Shown here: piece by piece, positions 36,652 to 48,977 of the stretch
How positions within the stretch are numbered: position 1 is the first letter of the stretch
Layout of the letters: every line of letters starts with the position of its first letter
DNA from: Pomacea canaliculata
Lineage: Eukaryota > Mollusca > Gastropoda > Architaenioglossa > Ampullariidae
Length of the DNA stretch: 64,000 bases
Assembly: GCF_003073045.1 (NCBI RefSeq)
Contig: NC_037597.1
Coordinates: 5,452,717-5,516,716 of the forward strand
Reading direction: 5' to 3'
Made by a program: the position numbers and the translations under genes
The notes under the pieces: generated by a model
The model's input: only the letters and a program-made list of their open reading frames with translations
The model's database searches: none
Told to the model about the DNA's origin: nothing

Positions 36652-39600
36652 ATGGCCGGCAAGGTGAAACCTAGTTTAACGCCCAGCTTATTTAGTGTCC
36701 AAAACAACTGGATGACTTGGCATTAATAATTAATAGTAATTTACTAGCTATTTTAACCCTATTTTGGTTTATGGTTATGGATCTGATTTTGTTTGCATCT
36801 AGACTGTAGAGAATAAGCAGGTCATCAGTGGTACCCCTCAAACTATGAACACATGGGGCCCACTATTTATTTACTGTTTTTAATTATGATTAACGATTTT
36901 TCAGAAGCAGTTAGGTAAATTTGCAAAATATTTGCAGACAACACTAATAATCTGCAAATAAATTACGATGCCCCACTTTGCAGCAAGTGGTAACAAACCT
37001 GCAGCAAAATTTTGCACATCCAAATGCCTTTTTTCACACATTAACTCAGATAACAAGTCCAACATGCAAAATATCAAAGATAAAAAATTTACTGTTGACT
37101 AATGTAGAGTTAAAAAAAGTAACTACATTAGATATTTTTTAAATTTGGTATTATAATTATGGTAATAAAGTCATTGATAAAGCAAATACTATTTTGAGTT
37201 TAATTGGTATGGTTTTCCAGCCCCTTGGGAAAGGAAACTTCTGTGCAACTGTATAAAGCATTGGTGAAACATGGAAATGTATCATAATCATCATTAAGAC
37301 AGTTGTGATAGAAATGGTGCAGAGATGAACAACATTAAATTTAAAAGGTTTATAAAGTATTTAAAAAAACACTTAAAGCACCCTTAAAGTGAGATGCATC
37401 AGAGATCTTATTCTAACATAAGATAATTAACAGATTGTCTATGACAAACTTTTCCAAATGCACAAGGAACCCTGCAAACAAAATTTCTGTAACTGCACTT
37501 ATATTTGTAAAAAGGGTTCTTACTAACAGATTCAGGGCTTCTGCTAAGGCTAGAAGGGACCCATTTGATGAAAATTGAAGGGTCCTCTGAACTTTTAATG
37601 CGTACTGTACGCAATTTTTTGCGTAAGCAGAAGCCCTGAGATAACACCCTCTTTGGAATTGTCTTCTTGAACATTTGTGTCGTTTTCATAACATTATTAT
37701 ACTTTTTTCAGACTGTTCTATACTCTTACTGGAGGAGCTCATGTGCTTGGAGAGTGCGCATAGGTATGTTTGCTGTTGAACAGTGATGGGAGAGGTGTAT
37801 CAGAGCACAGAATATGTTAACACAATGCTTCTTGCAAACTGCAGATTAAGTTAATGCTTGTGTAAAATAATGAAATAATGGTGCATAAAATAAGAAAGCT
37901 TACTTTGAGTACCTTGCACATAATTATGAGAACTGGACAGAAGGATACACATTTTTCTACCTTTCACTCTTCTGTTTCTGGTTACTTTTGCTGTTGATTG
38001 CATACATGTATTCAGGCCATGCTGGAAAAAAACCATCCTGTAACTTACACAAAATTTTTTCAGCTCTGGCCTTGAAAGGAGTGGACTACGAGTACATGGC
38101 AGTGAACCTGATCAAGGATGGAGGAGAACAGGTGAGATTTGTAATATTTTGGGGATTCGTTTATTTGGTTATTTATTTTGTTGTTATTGTAGATGTAAAT
38201 GCATTTATCTCGTTTAAAAATATTGTTGATATACAAACCCCACCATCACTGGGAGACAGCAGCAGACACTAACTGCATCTATTGCAGCCTCTAACGACAT
38301 TCACATATTCCTAAGACATTATATATTGAACTGCATTATATTTTTTTCCAAGTAGATGTATTGAAGCTTATAGGAGAGAAAGGGTGGAACAAAGACATTT
38401 GAACCATTCATGTTTGATAGTAACAACATTAGCTGTGCTTTATATATATTTAAAAAACTATTTTTTGCAGTTGAAGGAAGATTATAAGGAAAAGAACCCA
38501 ATGTCCCAGGTTCCAGCAATTTTCATTGATGGAATTACACTCAGCCAGTCTGTAAGTCACATTTGGTAGTTACAAATAACTTTATATTTTATTCTATTAT
38601 CACAAATTGGGTGCGTTAAACACTTGTACTTAAGAAAAAGTGCATTTTTTCTGTATATACATAGTCATAAATTTTGAGCGTGAACATGATATTTCATCAT
38701 TGTTGCCTTAAAGCTCTGATGTTAAAGCTCTATCAAAATGGCAGGACTTATCTGACATAGCCTTCTCTTGTCCATGATCAACATTTCCAGTTATATGTGA
38801 TAAGAGTAGGAGTTTAATATGCATTAAATTGTATAGCCTGCAACTGTGAAAGAAATTCTACCATAATGTCTTGAACTTAAGCTGCTGAAATGATTCAAAT
38901 TCTTATGCAGACAAATGTGTTTTTCTTTGTGCTCGTTGATGGTGAAAGAAAAACTTCAGCGTAGCCCTATGACACGTATGTGTACTAAAAGTATTGATGC
39001 AGTTTTTTGTGTTCTGTTTATTGTTGCATCACTTTTTAGTTGTTGTTCTGTTATCAGCAGTTTGCTGAAATGGTTTTATGCTCATTTTTTTCAGACAACT
39101 TCATTATGTGATTAGTTTACTGTAATGATTTGTGTTGATTAATAGTTTTTTTGGTTTTATCAGTTTACAAAAGGATCCTGAACATTATTTACTCTTTATC
39201 TTCTTAATGCCCATGGGCTTAAAGACTCTTTTCTCTTGTGCCTTTAACTCCCTCTTAGAGAAACATATTATCATCAGTTATAACCCCCCACCCACCCACC
39301 CCAAACAAACAGCAAAGGACTACAATTTCAAATGATTTATTGTATCCAGCTATATATCACGTTTAATATATTGCTCTTTGAGAAATTTTCCTTACTGATC
39401 TTGGTTATACATGAATTTTATCAAACACAATCTTTTGTCTTATCCATTACAATTAATTACATTATATTTTTCACAGCTTCCTATTAATTGAATACTTGGA
39501 AGAGACACGTCCAGATCCCCCGCTTTTGCCAAAGGATCCCAAAGAAAGAGCAAAGGTGTGTTCACCGAGTGTAATTTCTCTCATGTCTGTAGCATAACGT

Positions 39601-41116
39601 TTCAAGCTGCACACAAAGTGCTCTTTCTTGGGGTTGGTGTACCTTTTGTGTACTAAAAAATAATACATGGACATAACACATTTTTCTAATTGGCACTGAG
39701 CTTAATGTGTAAGAAATCAAATATAGTTTGAGAACTATAAAAAAACAAAGTGGGGAGGAGAGATGGAAAGATGTTAAGGCAGGCAATTACCTGCTGCAGG
39801 AGGTATTCACAAGAGATGGATCTTCAGACATACCTCAAAACTTATACTCACCATCACATAAATCTTTGCATGTTGCAAATTGTACATTAAGATACTTCTA
39901 AATAGCAAACAACATGTACGTTGTTACACTTGACATCACCAACAGGATCTCCCCTTATCAGGCAGTTTCTGGGTGGTCAAGAGCAGATGGGAACATTAAT
40001 TTTTAAAGATAAGCTTGTTTGAAGAAAGGGAATTTGTGGGGGAAAGTTATGAAGCTGTCTAGCTTGGGCATCACAGTGTGTAGCTGGGTGTCAGAGAAAT
40101 AGGCACACATACTTTCAAAGCCTTTAACAACAGCATAAACCCACTAGTGGTAAACAAGCCAGCACCTAGTTAATGTATTAATAACATGTGAATGTCATTT
40201 GCTCTAGTAAACACCCAACTTAATCTTTCATTTCACTGAAGTTGAATTTTAACAATAAGACTGCTTGCTTTATTTTAATTTTGCTCGTAGGTTCGTATGT
40301 TGGCAGAGGTGATAAATTCTGGCATCCAGCCTCTTCAGAACTTGAAGGTACTAAAAGCTCTCGGTGAAAAGAAAGAAGAGTGGGCACGCACTGTGATATC
40401 AGATGGATTTTCAGGTGATTTTTTTATTATTTATTTTTACTTTTTTAACAGATTTCCTAAAAATAGCAACAAATGGATTCTACAAATATCCTTGCTATTG
40501 ATAAAGACTAATTTTTTTAATCATTGAGTGGAGGTAATTCTTGGCAGGGAGAGAAATTTGAGAATTCTTTCTGATTTTGAAAATGAGTAACTATTATTTT
40601 AACAGCTCTGGAGAAGATGCTGCAAGGCACAGCAGGTCGCTATTGTGTTGGCAATGAAGTGACAGTTGCAGACATATTTCTTGTCCCACAAGTTTATAAT
40701 GCAAACAGGTGATTTTTTTTTCTTCAGTACTGCCACGTTCATCTTTATTCTCACTTCTGATTTTATCTGTGTGTTCTTCATGATTTTTCTTTTGGTCATT
40801 ATTCAATATTCTGTACTTTTACTTCATTAGACAAGTAGCTTGTTTTGCTGACATTGTAGTGAGAGTGATAGCATCACAGTGTGAATATTTGTTTCGAACT
40901 GTCATATGTCAAACATCTCCTTAAAGATACTGACTATTATATAAACTGTATAGTGAATGTGTATGTTGTCTATCAATATTTTTCAGATTTGGTGTGGACA
41001 TTAGCAAGTACCCAACAATCAATAAAATCAAGGATGCCTTAGTGGCTTTGCCAGCCTTTGTTGCTGCTGATGCAGCAAGGCAGCCTGACACTCCAGAAGA
41101 TCAGCGAGCAAAATAA
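36652..41116 (+). CDS. GSTZ1: Maleylacetoacetate isomerase / GST zeta, tandem copy A
   Basis: Glutathione-dependent isomerase of tyrosine breakdown: it converts maleylacetoacetate to fumarylacetoacetate. The eight exons are 36652-36663, 37712-37763, 38064-38131, 38471-38551, 39477-39555, 40291-40414, 40606-40708 and 40987-41116, giving 215 residues against 216 in human. Exon 1 encodes only MAGK; it was chosen because AAG|GTGAAA is in phase with the acceptor before [10 protein letters not shown] and because copy B has the same arrangement. The zeta catalytic motif SSCAWRVRI is intact, as are the cis-proline region ([11 protein letters not shown]), [11 protein letters not shown] and the C-terminal RQPDTPEDQ. 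Exon 5 is 79 nt where copy B has 78: an extra base just after CTTCCTATT shifts the frame before [15 protein letters not shown]. All else is intact, so an assembly error or a very recent lesion is likely. Confidence 0.93.
37533..37638. mobile_element. Short MITE-like element with terminal inverted repeats
   Basis: The segment starts CAGGGCTTCTGCTAAGGC and ends GCGTAAGCAGAAGCCCTG, giving terminal inverted repeats with 13 matched bases (CAGGGCTTCTGCT) around about 80 bp with no coding capacity. It lies in intron 1 of GSTZ1-A and has no counterpart in intron 1 of copy B. A CAGGG terminus suggests a hAT-type MITE, but no clear target duplication is visible. Confidence 0.6.
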
Positions 41117-43735
41117 ATATTTCACAAATGAGTGACCCCCATATAACAGTTCCTTATCTTTTCAAATTCCTTTTTTTTTTTTTTTGCCGAGGGCTATTAG
41201 GGTTTTCCACCAAACTTAAATCTTATTTGATCGTAGAATCCACTTTAACAATTACTGCAGCTTAATTTGAAGCATTCTTCTTCCCTCCATTAGCTGTTTG
41301 CTTCCAGTTCAAACTGGAATTATCTTTAAATTTTGTCTGGAATTTGATGAAAATGCATGCACTGTGAAAACGAGAGCATGCTATTGCTAGAGGTGATGGA
41401 ATAATCAGATTATTGCAGTGTTTGTCACTAGGTTGTGCATTTGACATAATGTGCTTTTTCACCATCACACCTATGTTGCTATTTCAATCTTTAGCCTCTT
41501 GGAAGACATCTAAACTTTAAAAGAATGTATTTTAGGTTTATTTTGGTAGTTATTCACCATTTGTTGACAAAATTGATGACAAGGGCATTGTTACACAAAC
41601 ATTTACACCTAGTCCTAGCTGAAGCTGCAATGACTGACTTTGTAAGCATGGTACTTGGTCCAAAGTAAATGGGAATAACTTCCGTTATACATATCAGCAA
41701 TAGTTTTATATTTTGTGAATAATGTGTGATACATCTGCATTATATCTTGCATCACTGTTTGGTTTTGGTTGATGTATGCATATTTTGGTTTGTAAGCATG
41801 TGCCAGAGAAGAAAAGTTTAACAGGTGATGTTTTTGGTTTGTTCTTTCTCTTCACAAAGAGAAACTGAATCCAAGCTAGGTTTCAGTTCAGAATATTAGA
41901 TTAACTATCACAAGCTTCTGGCTGTTGGTATGTATGTTGTATTATTGTATAAAAGTATTATTTTTAATTTTTACTCTCATGCTTGAAAGAGCAGTTGTTG
42001 GATTTGGTTAGTGCCAAATACCTATGTATGAGATCTGAAGTATGGCATCACTCTTTGGTATGGCTCAAATATTCCATGCTTGCTTAACAGGCATAAAATG
42101 TTTTTCAATATTTTTATTGATCTTATTATAACCCTGGTTTAATTTGATTGATCTGTATCATCTGCATTGTTTCTGAAGAATATGCATATTCTTAAAAAAT
42201 TATAAACAATGTTAAATCATTATTGCTAATAAATATATTATATGACAAAGTAGACTGTTGCAATGAACTGCTTGATTTTTGTGTTCAGTATGTTGAAGTC
42301 AATACAAATTTAGATGCCTATTAATAATACTAAACAATAAACCAATTACTTTCACTGCTCTACAGCAACTATAGTCTATGAAACGGTTTACCGTTTATTT
42401 AATTGTAACATGCTATCCAGCTAACAGAAAACGTTACCGATAAATGTGCGTTTGGAAATAATTACTTTTGAATATCTGACCTTCAAGCCACAAGAGACCA
42501 TCTTTCACTCAGAAAGATTTATCTTCCGTGTGTTTGGTGACGAGCCATCGTTCATCATCATATATTTTGTATAACCACTTTTATTCGTATTCTAAGTGGA
42601 CTGGACGGCAAATGTTTCATTCATCCACGGACGTGTACAAACAATTAGATCCGTGTTTCATCCTGTTTATATCGACCATTCAAACTGTACAGCTACACAA
42701 GCATTCTGTCTGCCTCACACGCAAGGAGGTGTGCGAAATGAGTTTTATTCACTGTGCATGCTATTGCCCTCTATAGTGCTTCATCCCCGTAAGAATACTA
42801 AATACGATTATTAGACACTTTGCAAAACACACGACCAGCACAAATGTAACTACACAAATTAAAGTTTACAAATACGATATAATGAAAAAAAAAGTCAACA
42901 ACTAAAAATATACAAACGTCAAGCACTTTCCAGCACAACGCATAAAAAGTGAATAATAAGCAATCTTATTAAAAATTACCATAAAGACGAACGATTGTGG
43001 AGAGTTTTTGATGTAGGTTTTCCAGACAAGTAACCCAGAGGAGCGTGTCAGCACCGTACACCATCGTTCACAGATGTGTATATATAATTATATAATTCGT
43101 GGTTCACACACGCAGTGAGAGAGGAAATGGAGGGAATCTCAGAGACACGAACCGCCTTCCAGTGCATGGGATGAAATAGCGCACCTTCTCCTGTAATTAT
43201 AATTTCGGTCTTCAGTCTTCACCATGATTCCCGTTGGAAGAGAAGGGGTCTGTAGTGACCTTGCGGCAAGGTACGTCTGTGAGAGGGAGAAGGAAAGACA
43301 CCCTCACTCACCTTTCGGCGACAAAGGTTTTGTGGAGAAAATGAAAATAATGGTCGTCGGGTTTTTCACCTGTTTCCCTCTCCTTCCTCTCCCCTCACAG
43401 TACAAACTAACATATAGATGGGACTGGGAGGACTTTTCCACCAAACGACTAACCGACTCCATGTCGTCTGACGCTGAACTCGCGCTCCGTCCATACGAGG
43501 CAAGGGTGGGTGTGGGCGCAGTTAACATTTTGTGAGACATTTCAACAATAAAGCTACAAATGAAATAGTTCGGAATAAGCAATTTGTAAGAAACAAAACA
43601 AAACAGTAGCGATCGAAGACCTTGCAATATTCTCATTGTCAAAGGACGTCTTCGTCGATCAAGAACGGTAACTCGCGTAAGAAGACGATTGGGTCGGTGG
43701 TGGTCATAGGTCAGTGATAACATATCTTCATCGGA
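41117..43735. other. GSTZ1-A 3' UTR and spacer before copy B
   Basis: AATAAA at 42228-42233 within ATTATTGCTAATAAA is the likely polyadenylation signal of copy A, about 1.1 kb after the stop. The same motif is retained after copy B. From about 43.0 to 43.7 kb the sequence becomes GC-richer, consistent with a promoter for copy B. No other exon is supported. Confidence 0.6.
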
Positions 43736-46700
43736 ATGACTGACAAGGTGAAGAAAAAAGGGATTTTCATGTTAATTTTGCTTAACTTAGCAAGACTGAT
43801 CAAGGATTCGATATGACATATGAATTATGTAATTTTTTTTAATCCGGACGTGTTATAGTAAAATAATTTATTTACTAAGAACTGGTGAACAAGAGTAAGT
43901 ATTCCAATGAATAATGGCAATTAATGCAGATTCTCAGAACTTCAATAAAGTTAGTGATCTTCGATTCACCAAAATACAAACAGATGCAAAGGTCGATATA
44001 AGCCATGCTTTTCGATCATTAGCTTTAGTGGGAATGACGAATTAAGTATCCAAACTTTTAAAGCAGTACTTTGGTTCCACAGTCCACACATAAAATGGAC
44101 CATCTGCCTCTTCAGATTGTGTCAATGATTCCTATTAATGTGACCTAAATGAAACAGCTGTCTGATGGTGATACTGAAACTGTTACCCCCCCCTTTTTTT
44201 TTGGTCTACTCTGCAAAGGGCATGTACAGCAAATTGGCTAGGATATGACAAGCAATAAGTATCCTTATTATTATCTCCTTTCTATCATATCATCTCGTTC
44301 TCTACAATTGATGCCGAAATGGTGAAGCCATGGAACTATCATATAACATACTATAGGCCTAACTTCGGTTGTTAAAAAAAAATTATGCTCTTCTGTATGA
44401 TCATGTGCACTTTTTTTTTTCAAAGGTTCTTCTATATTCTTACTGGAAGAGCTCCTGTTCTTCGAGAGTGCGAATAGGTATGTTTGTTGGAGAATAGTCA
44501 TGGTTGATACTTATCAAATAGCACTTTCATGAACTGCTTCATGAACAATGAAGATATAATCTTATATCAAAATTGCAGATGCTCTAATTGTTTAAGAAAA
44601 CAAATGACTGGCACCTTTTGGAAATTAGGGGAGTGTATAGTTATGTATATCTTGTTGTATAGTGCAAGTAGATAACACTCAGAAAAAATATGTTGTAATT
44701 TTACGTCACATAAATTTTGTTAATCCACCTTTTGTCTTGTTGGTGATAATATATACAACCTGTCTTATGCATGTCTTCATTACAAAAGGTTTAGTGAGTT
44801 TGCTGTTGCTGGTAACTTGGAAGGACGAGTCTTCATATGACCCCTGGAATATTTTTATGAGTTTAGGCAGAATAGAATAGTGTATCAGCAGCCTCCAGAT
44901 GATGTCCCTGGCTACACTGTCAAAGGCCTTCTCAAAAACTATGCTCCCTGAGGAGTAGTAAGGAATAAACTACCTTTTTTCTTTTTGCTGCTGGTCCCTT
45001 TTTAAGTTCAAGCACATCTTCAGAAATTCAAGCCATGCTGAAAAAGCTCTCATTTAGCTTTAACAATTTAACACTTTTTTTCAGCACTTGCTTTGAAAGG
45101 AGTGGACTATGAATATGTTCCTGTGAACTTGACCAAGGATGGAGGAGAACAGGTAATCATAATTTTTAATGCCTTGGGGTTGCTGTTTTTTGTTTTTAAA
45201 CCTTTGGTTGAGAGGCATTCAGACTGTCATTATTGCAAGATAGCAACAGAAATCTGTTGCATTTTCCAAAAATATTCAGATTCCTCAGGCAGATTTTATC
45301 TTTATCACCATATGAACTATCCTGTTTTGAAATTTTTATATTTTTCAGTTTAAGGAAGAGTACAGGAAAATCAACCCCATGTCCCAGGTTCCAGCAATTT
45401 TTATTGATGGAGTTGTACTCAGCCAGTCAGTAAGTGATGTTGAATCTGACATATACAAAAAACTCAATACATTTGTTGCTGTATGAACAAAATGTGGGAG
45501 CATTAAAACACCTGCAGGAAAGAGCATGCATTATTTGGTGTACGTGCAGCCACTTTCAAGTGAATATCATGCTTAAAAGACTATTTTCACTGTTAAAAAT
45601 GAAAGCAATTATGAGTAAAAAGTCATCTGAAATTGTACTATTGTATTAATATTAATATAAACAGTGTTTGTCCATTAAATATGGAATTTTAAATTAACGT
45701 CTGAAAATAGTAGAAGGCATATGGATTCAGCTTAGCTCTCTGATGTATGTTAATGCATTTTTTAACTAGCATTTTACTGAAATGATTTTGTTTCTTTCTA
45801 TTTTCATGAATGCTGTTTATCCTTGTAGTTCAATGATTTCTGAAAGCCATTTTTGTTTTGCATTTCTTACAATTTAGGATATGTCAGTTGTTCTCTTTCT
45901 GCATAGCTGTCTGGTCATTAGCACCTGCTTTCATGGCATACGAAGTTTAAGCATGTGGTTATACTTACCCTTTGAGAAATGTCTCTCTATACATATGACT
46001 TTATAAACCATGATCTTAAGTCTTATCTATCATACCTGACTGTGCAATTTTTTATTATTATTTTAACAGGTTCCTATAATTGAGTATTTGGATGAGACCC
46101 GACCAGATCCCCCACTTTTGCCGAAAGATCCCAAAGATAGAGCAAAGGTCTGTTCACCAAGTAAAATATCTAGACTTTGTAGTTTACTTTTTCTAGCTAC
46201 AAACATTAAAGAGTGTACTTTTTTGAGGGCTATCTTTATTCTTTCGCAGATACAAAATCTACTTGTACACTTACCACTTGTACTTTAAGATAACCACCAG
46301 TGGTAAATAAATTGTTATACTTGGTGTAGCTAACAAGATTTGCTTCAGTCACCAGGCTGTGTGGTATGTGGTCCATAGAGACACTTGGAGACAGTATTAG
46401 TTGCTGATAAGGCGTGGCTGGGTGTTAAAAGCATGGACATATTATAAATTCAGAGCCTCTAACAGAAGTGTGAATCCCAGTGGTAGACAAGCCTAGATCA
46501 TATTATGTAATAATAATAGTGTATGAGTGCAAGCAGTTTGCTTTAGCAAACATACGAACTTAATCTTTAATTATTTAATTTTATAAGAAAGCTGCTTTAT
46601 TTTAATTTTGCAAGGCTCGCATGTTGGTAGAAGTGATAAACTCTGGCATCCAGCCTCTTCAGACCTCCAGGATACTTAAGGTATTTGGTGACAAGAAAGA

Positions 46701-47643
46701 GGAATGGGCATGCTCCATGATATCAGACGCCTTTGTGGGTGAGAATTTATTTTGATTTACTTCTAAATGTTGTTAACTAGGATTACTAGACAAACAGCAT
46801 CTTAGAAATATTTTTTACTAATGATGAAGACAATTTTTTTTCTTTATCTCTTAATGAAAGTGGAAATGATTTTGGTTGAGGAATGGTATTGAAGAAATGA
46901 CCACCATTTTAATAGCTGAATATGAAAAATACTTTAGCAGTTCTGAATATAAAAATGCGTTATTTCAACAGCTTTGGAGCAGACGCTGCAAGACACAGCA
47001 GGTCGCTATTGTGTTGGCAATGAAGTGACAATAGCAGACATATATCTTGTTCCACAAGTTATAAATGCAATCAGGTGAATATTTTATGGTCTTTGGTGTT
47101 CCCATAAATATTTCCATTGTCTTCTTGTTCTTTGTCATTCTTCTTTCAGTCATGATCTGATATGCTGCAGTTTTATTTCCTCCTGTAAATAAGAGGTATA
47201 ACAATGGTGAAGTGGTTGATAGAATGTTTTGAGCAATTTTGTCATAGTCTTGACCTATGAGAAGATCAGGGAACTAGTCATATGTTAGAGGTCTCCTTAC
47301 TGTTCATGTCACCAAAACAACATATAGCCACAGGAATTTTAGCTATTGTGCAGCGAAACAATGGAACTTTCTCCCTTTCCATATCCGCCACCTATCCTCT
47401 ATTGAATCCTGTGAACTTGTCTTATGCACATGATTTCAAAAAGATTAAATGTAACTCGTTTGCCTTCCATATTACTAGAACTGTAATGTTTGTGTTACTT
47501 TTTAATGTTTCAGGTTTGGTGTGGACATGAGCAAATATCCAACAATAAGCAAAATTAAAGATGCCTTAGAGGTCTTGCCAGCCTTTGTGACTGCTCATGA
47601 AACAAGGCAGCCGGACACTCCAGACGATCAGCAAGCAAAATAA
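43736..47643 (+). CDS. GSTZ1: Maleylacetoacetate isomerase / GST zeta, tandem copy B
   Basis: Second copy of the same gene with identical exon structure: 43736-43747, 44426-44477, 45085-45152, 45349-45429, 46070-46147, 46615-46738, 46972-47074 and 47514-47643, also 215 residues. All reading frames and phases are intact. Exon 1 encodes MTDK and ends AAG|GTGAAG, mirroring copy A. The catalytic motif reads SSCSSRVRI: Ser-Ser-Cys is kept, but the tryptophan found in copy A and in human (SSCSWRVRI) is serine. Other conserved parts are [61 protein letters not shown] and RQPDTPDDQ. It is likely active; whether its substrate range differs from copy A cannot be told. The acceptor of exon 6 is a weak TTGCAAG. 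Confidence 0.93.
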
Positions 47644-48780
47644 ATATTTTACAGATAAATGATCTTCACGTCAGCATTTTCAGCACCTGGGACAAACAAA
47701 TCAATCATCACATCTTTGTCACCATCAGTTGCAATGCTTGTTCATTTGTTTTAGAAGATAAATCAAAAGGAGACTAAAGAATTTGTACAATAATTGTTGT
47801 TAATTCCCTCGCCCGGGCAAAACCATTTCAAAAACCGCCCACAAGAATTTCCACTTTTCAATAGTAAAGAAAAACAGCAAGAGACTGCATGGTGTTGGTT
47901 CTTAGTGAGACCAGGGTGGCCACCTCTCCCTACTTTCCCCATCAGTATATGCCTGCTTCATGTTCCACTTTAAACCTTTATGTGTCCTAATTTGGATCCT
48001 TAATTATTTTTCAAAATATCTCTATTCTTTCAAAACTATGCTAAGAAGTAGGCATGATTTAGCAGCTAAGTCCACCACTAGCCTCAGTTTTTCAGTTTTT
48101 TTATTTTTTGTTTTGTTTTTCTGTAAAAGAACAGAAATGGTAATTTGCTCTGTGACTTAAACATACACATGGTTAAGTGCATCCCTTGTCCAGCCTGTAG
48201 ACGGTACCTGAACTCTTTTGCAGTGTCATTTAGTTAGTCTGTTTCTGCTGTCATTCACCAGGTTGTTTCTTAGTGCAAGGCTGATGATATTTGTTATTAT
48301 CACTGGCTATTTGTTATGCACCTGTAGTCAGACATAGCTGTGACTTTTGTAAACATGGTTCTTGGCCAGAAATATGTAATGATGGCCGTTGTTGTTAACC
48401 TTGTCAGCATGAAATTTGCATTTTACACATAATGTGATGACTGTATAAACAGACTTTTTTGCTTGCTATTTTGAGAGCGGTTGTTAAATTCAGCTCATGT
48501 GTAGCTAAACTACTCAGGTAATCTAAAGTATGCCAGTTATAATCTGTGATGCTTGATAAACATGCATGGTACATTTTCGTAATATTCCAAGAACTTCCAT
48601 TTGACTGATCTGTGATTCTTCTTCAATTGTCATTGATTTTTAAGTTACAGAATCAAAGCATTATTGCTAATAAACGTACGAAAAAAATGAGTTGCATAGA
48701 ATATTTTTTGTTCTTGCTTTGTAAATTAGTTACAATTTGTTACAGACCATAAACGAGAGCGAATTAGTGTTTTACGCTGA
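47644..48780. other. GSTZ1-B 3' UTR and flank
   Basis: The AATAAA at 48669-48674, in GCATTATTGCTAATAAA, matches the copy A context and marks the likely end of transcript B and of the duplicated unit. No other gene is visible. Confidence 0.6.
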
Positions 48781-48789
48781 GCAAGCAAC

Positions 48790-48935
48790 CGAGGCTAAAT
48801 CATGGCAAGGAAGCAAGCCCTGTGAACAGATGCCACATGTAGAGAATGAACAGCGTGCCCGAGACGAGAGATGAACCCGGGACAGCCAACCTTCACTGTA
48901 TTGGTGACGGGCGCTAACCGATGCAGCGGCAGCAG
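48790..48935 (-). repeat. tRNA-derived SINE copy
   Basis: On the minus strand it reads CATCGGTTAGCGCCCGTCACC (head), then CCGGGTTCATCTCTCGTCTC (B box), then a tail with TTCACAGGGCTTGC. It matches the plus-strand copy at 16.64 kb over the tRNA-like part. It ends about 45 bp before the DNA transposon. Confidence 0.7.
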
Positions 48936-48977
48936 ACATACGATGGACAGAAAAACAAACATATGAAATACAGAAGA

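Noticed and set aside
43224-43535. Candidate first exon of GSTZ1-B at MIPVGREGVCSDLAA
   Set aside because: It ends in phase 2, which does not fit exon 2; the short ATG ACT GAC AAG|GTGAAG exon at 43736 fits the phase and mirrors copy A.
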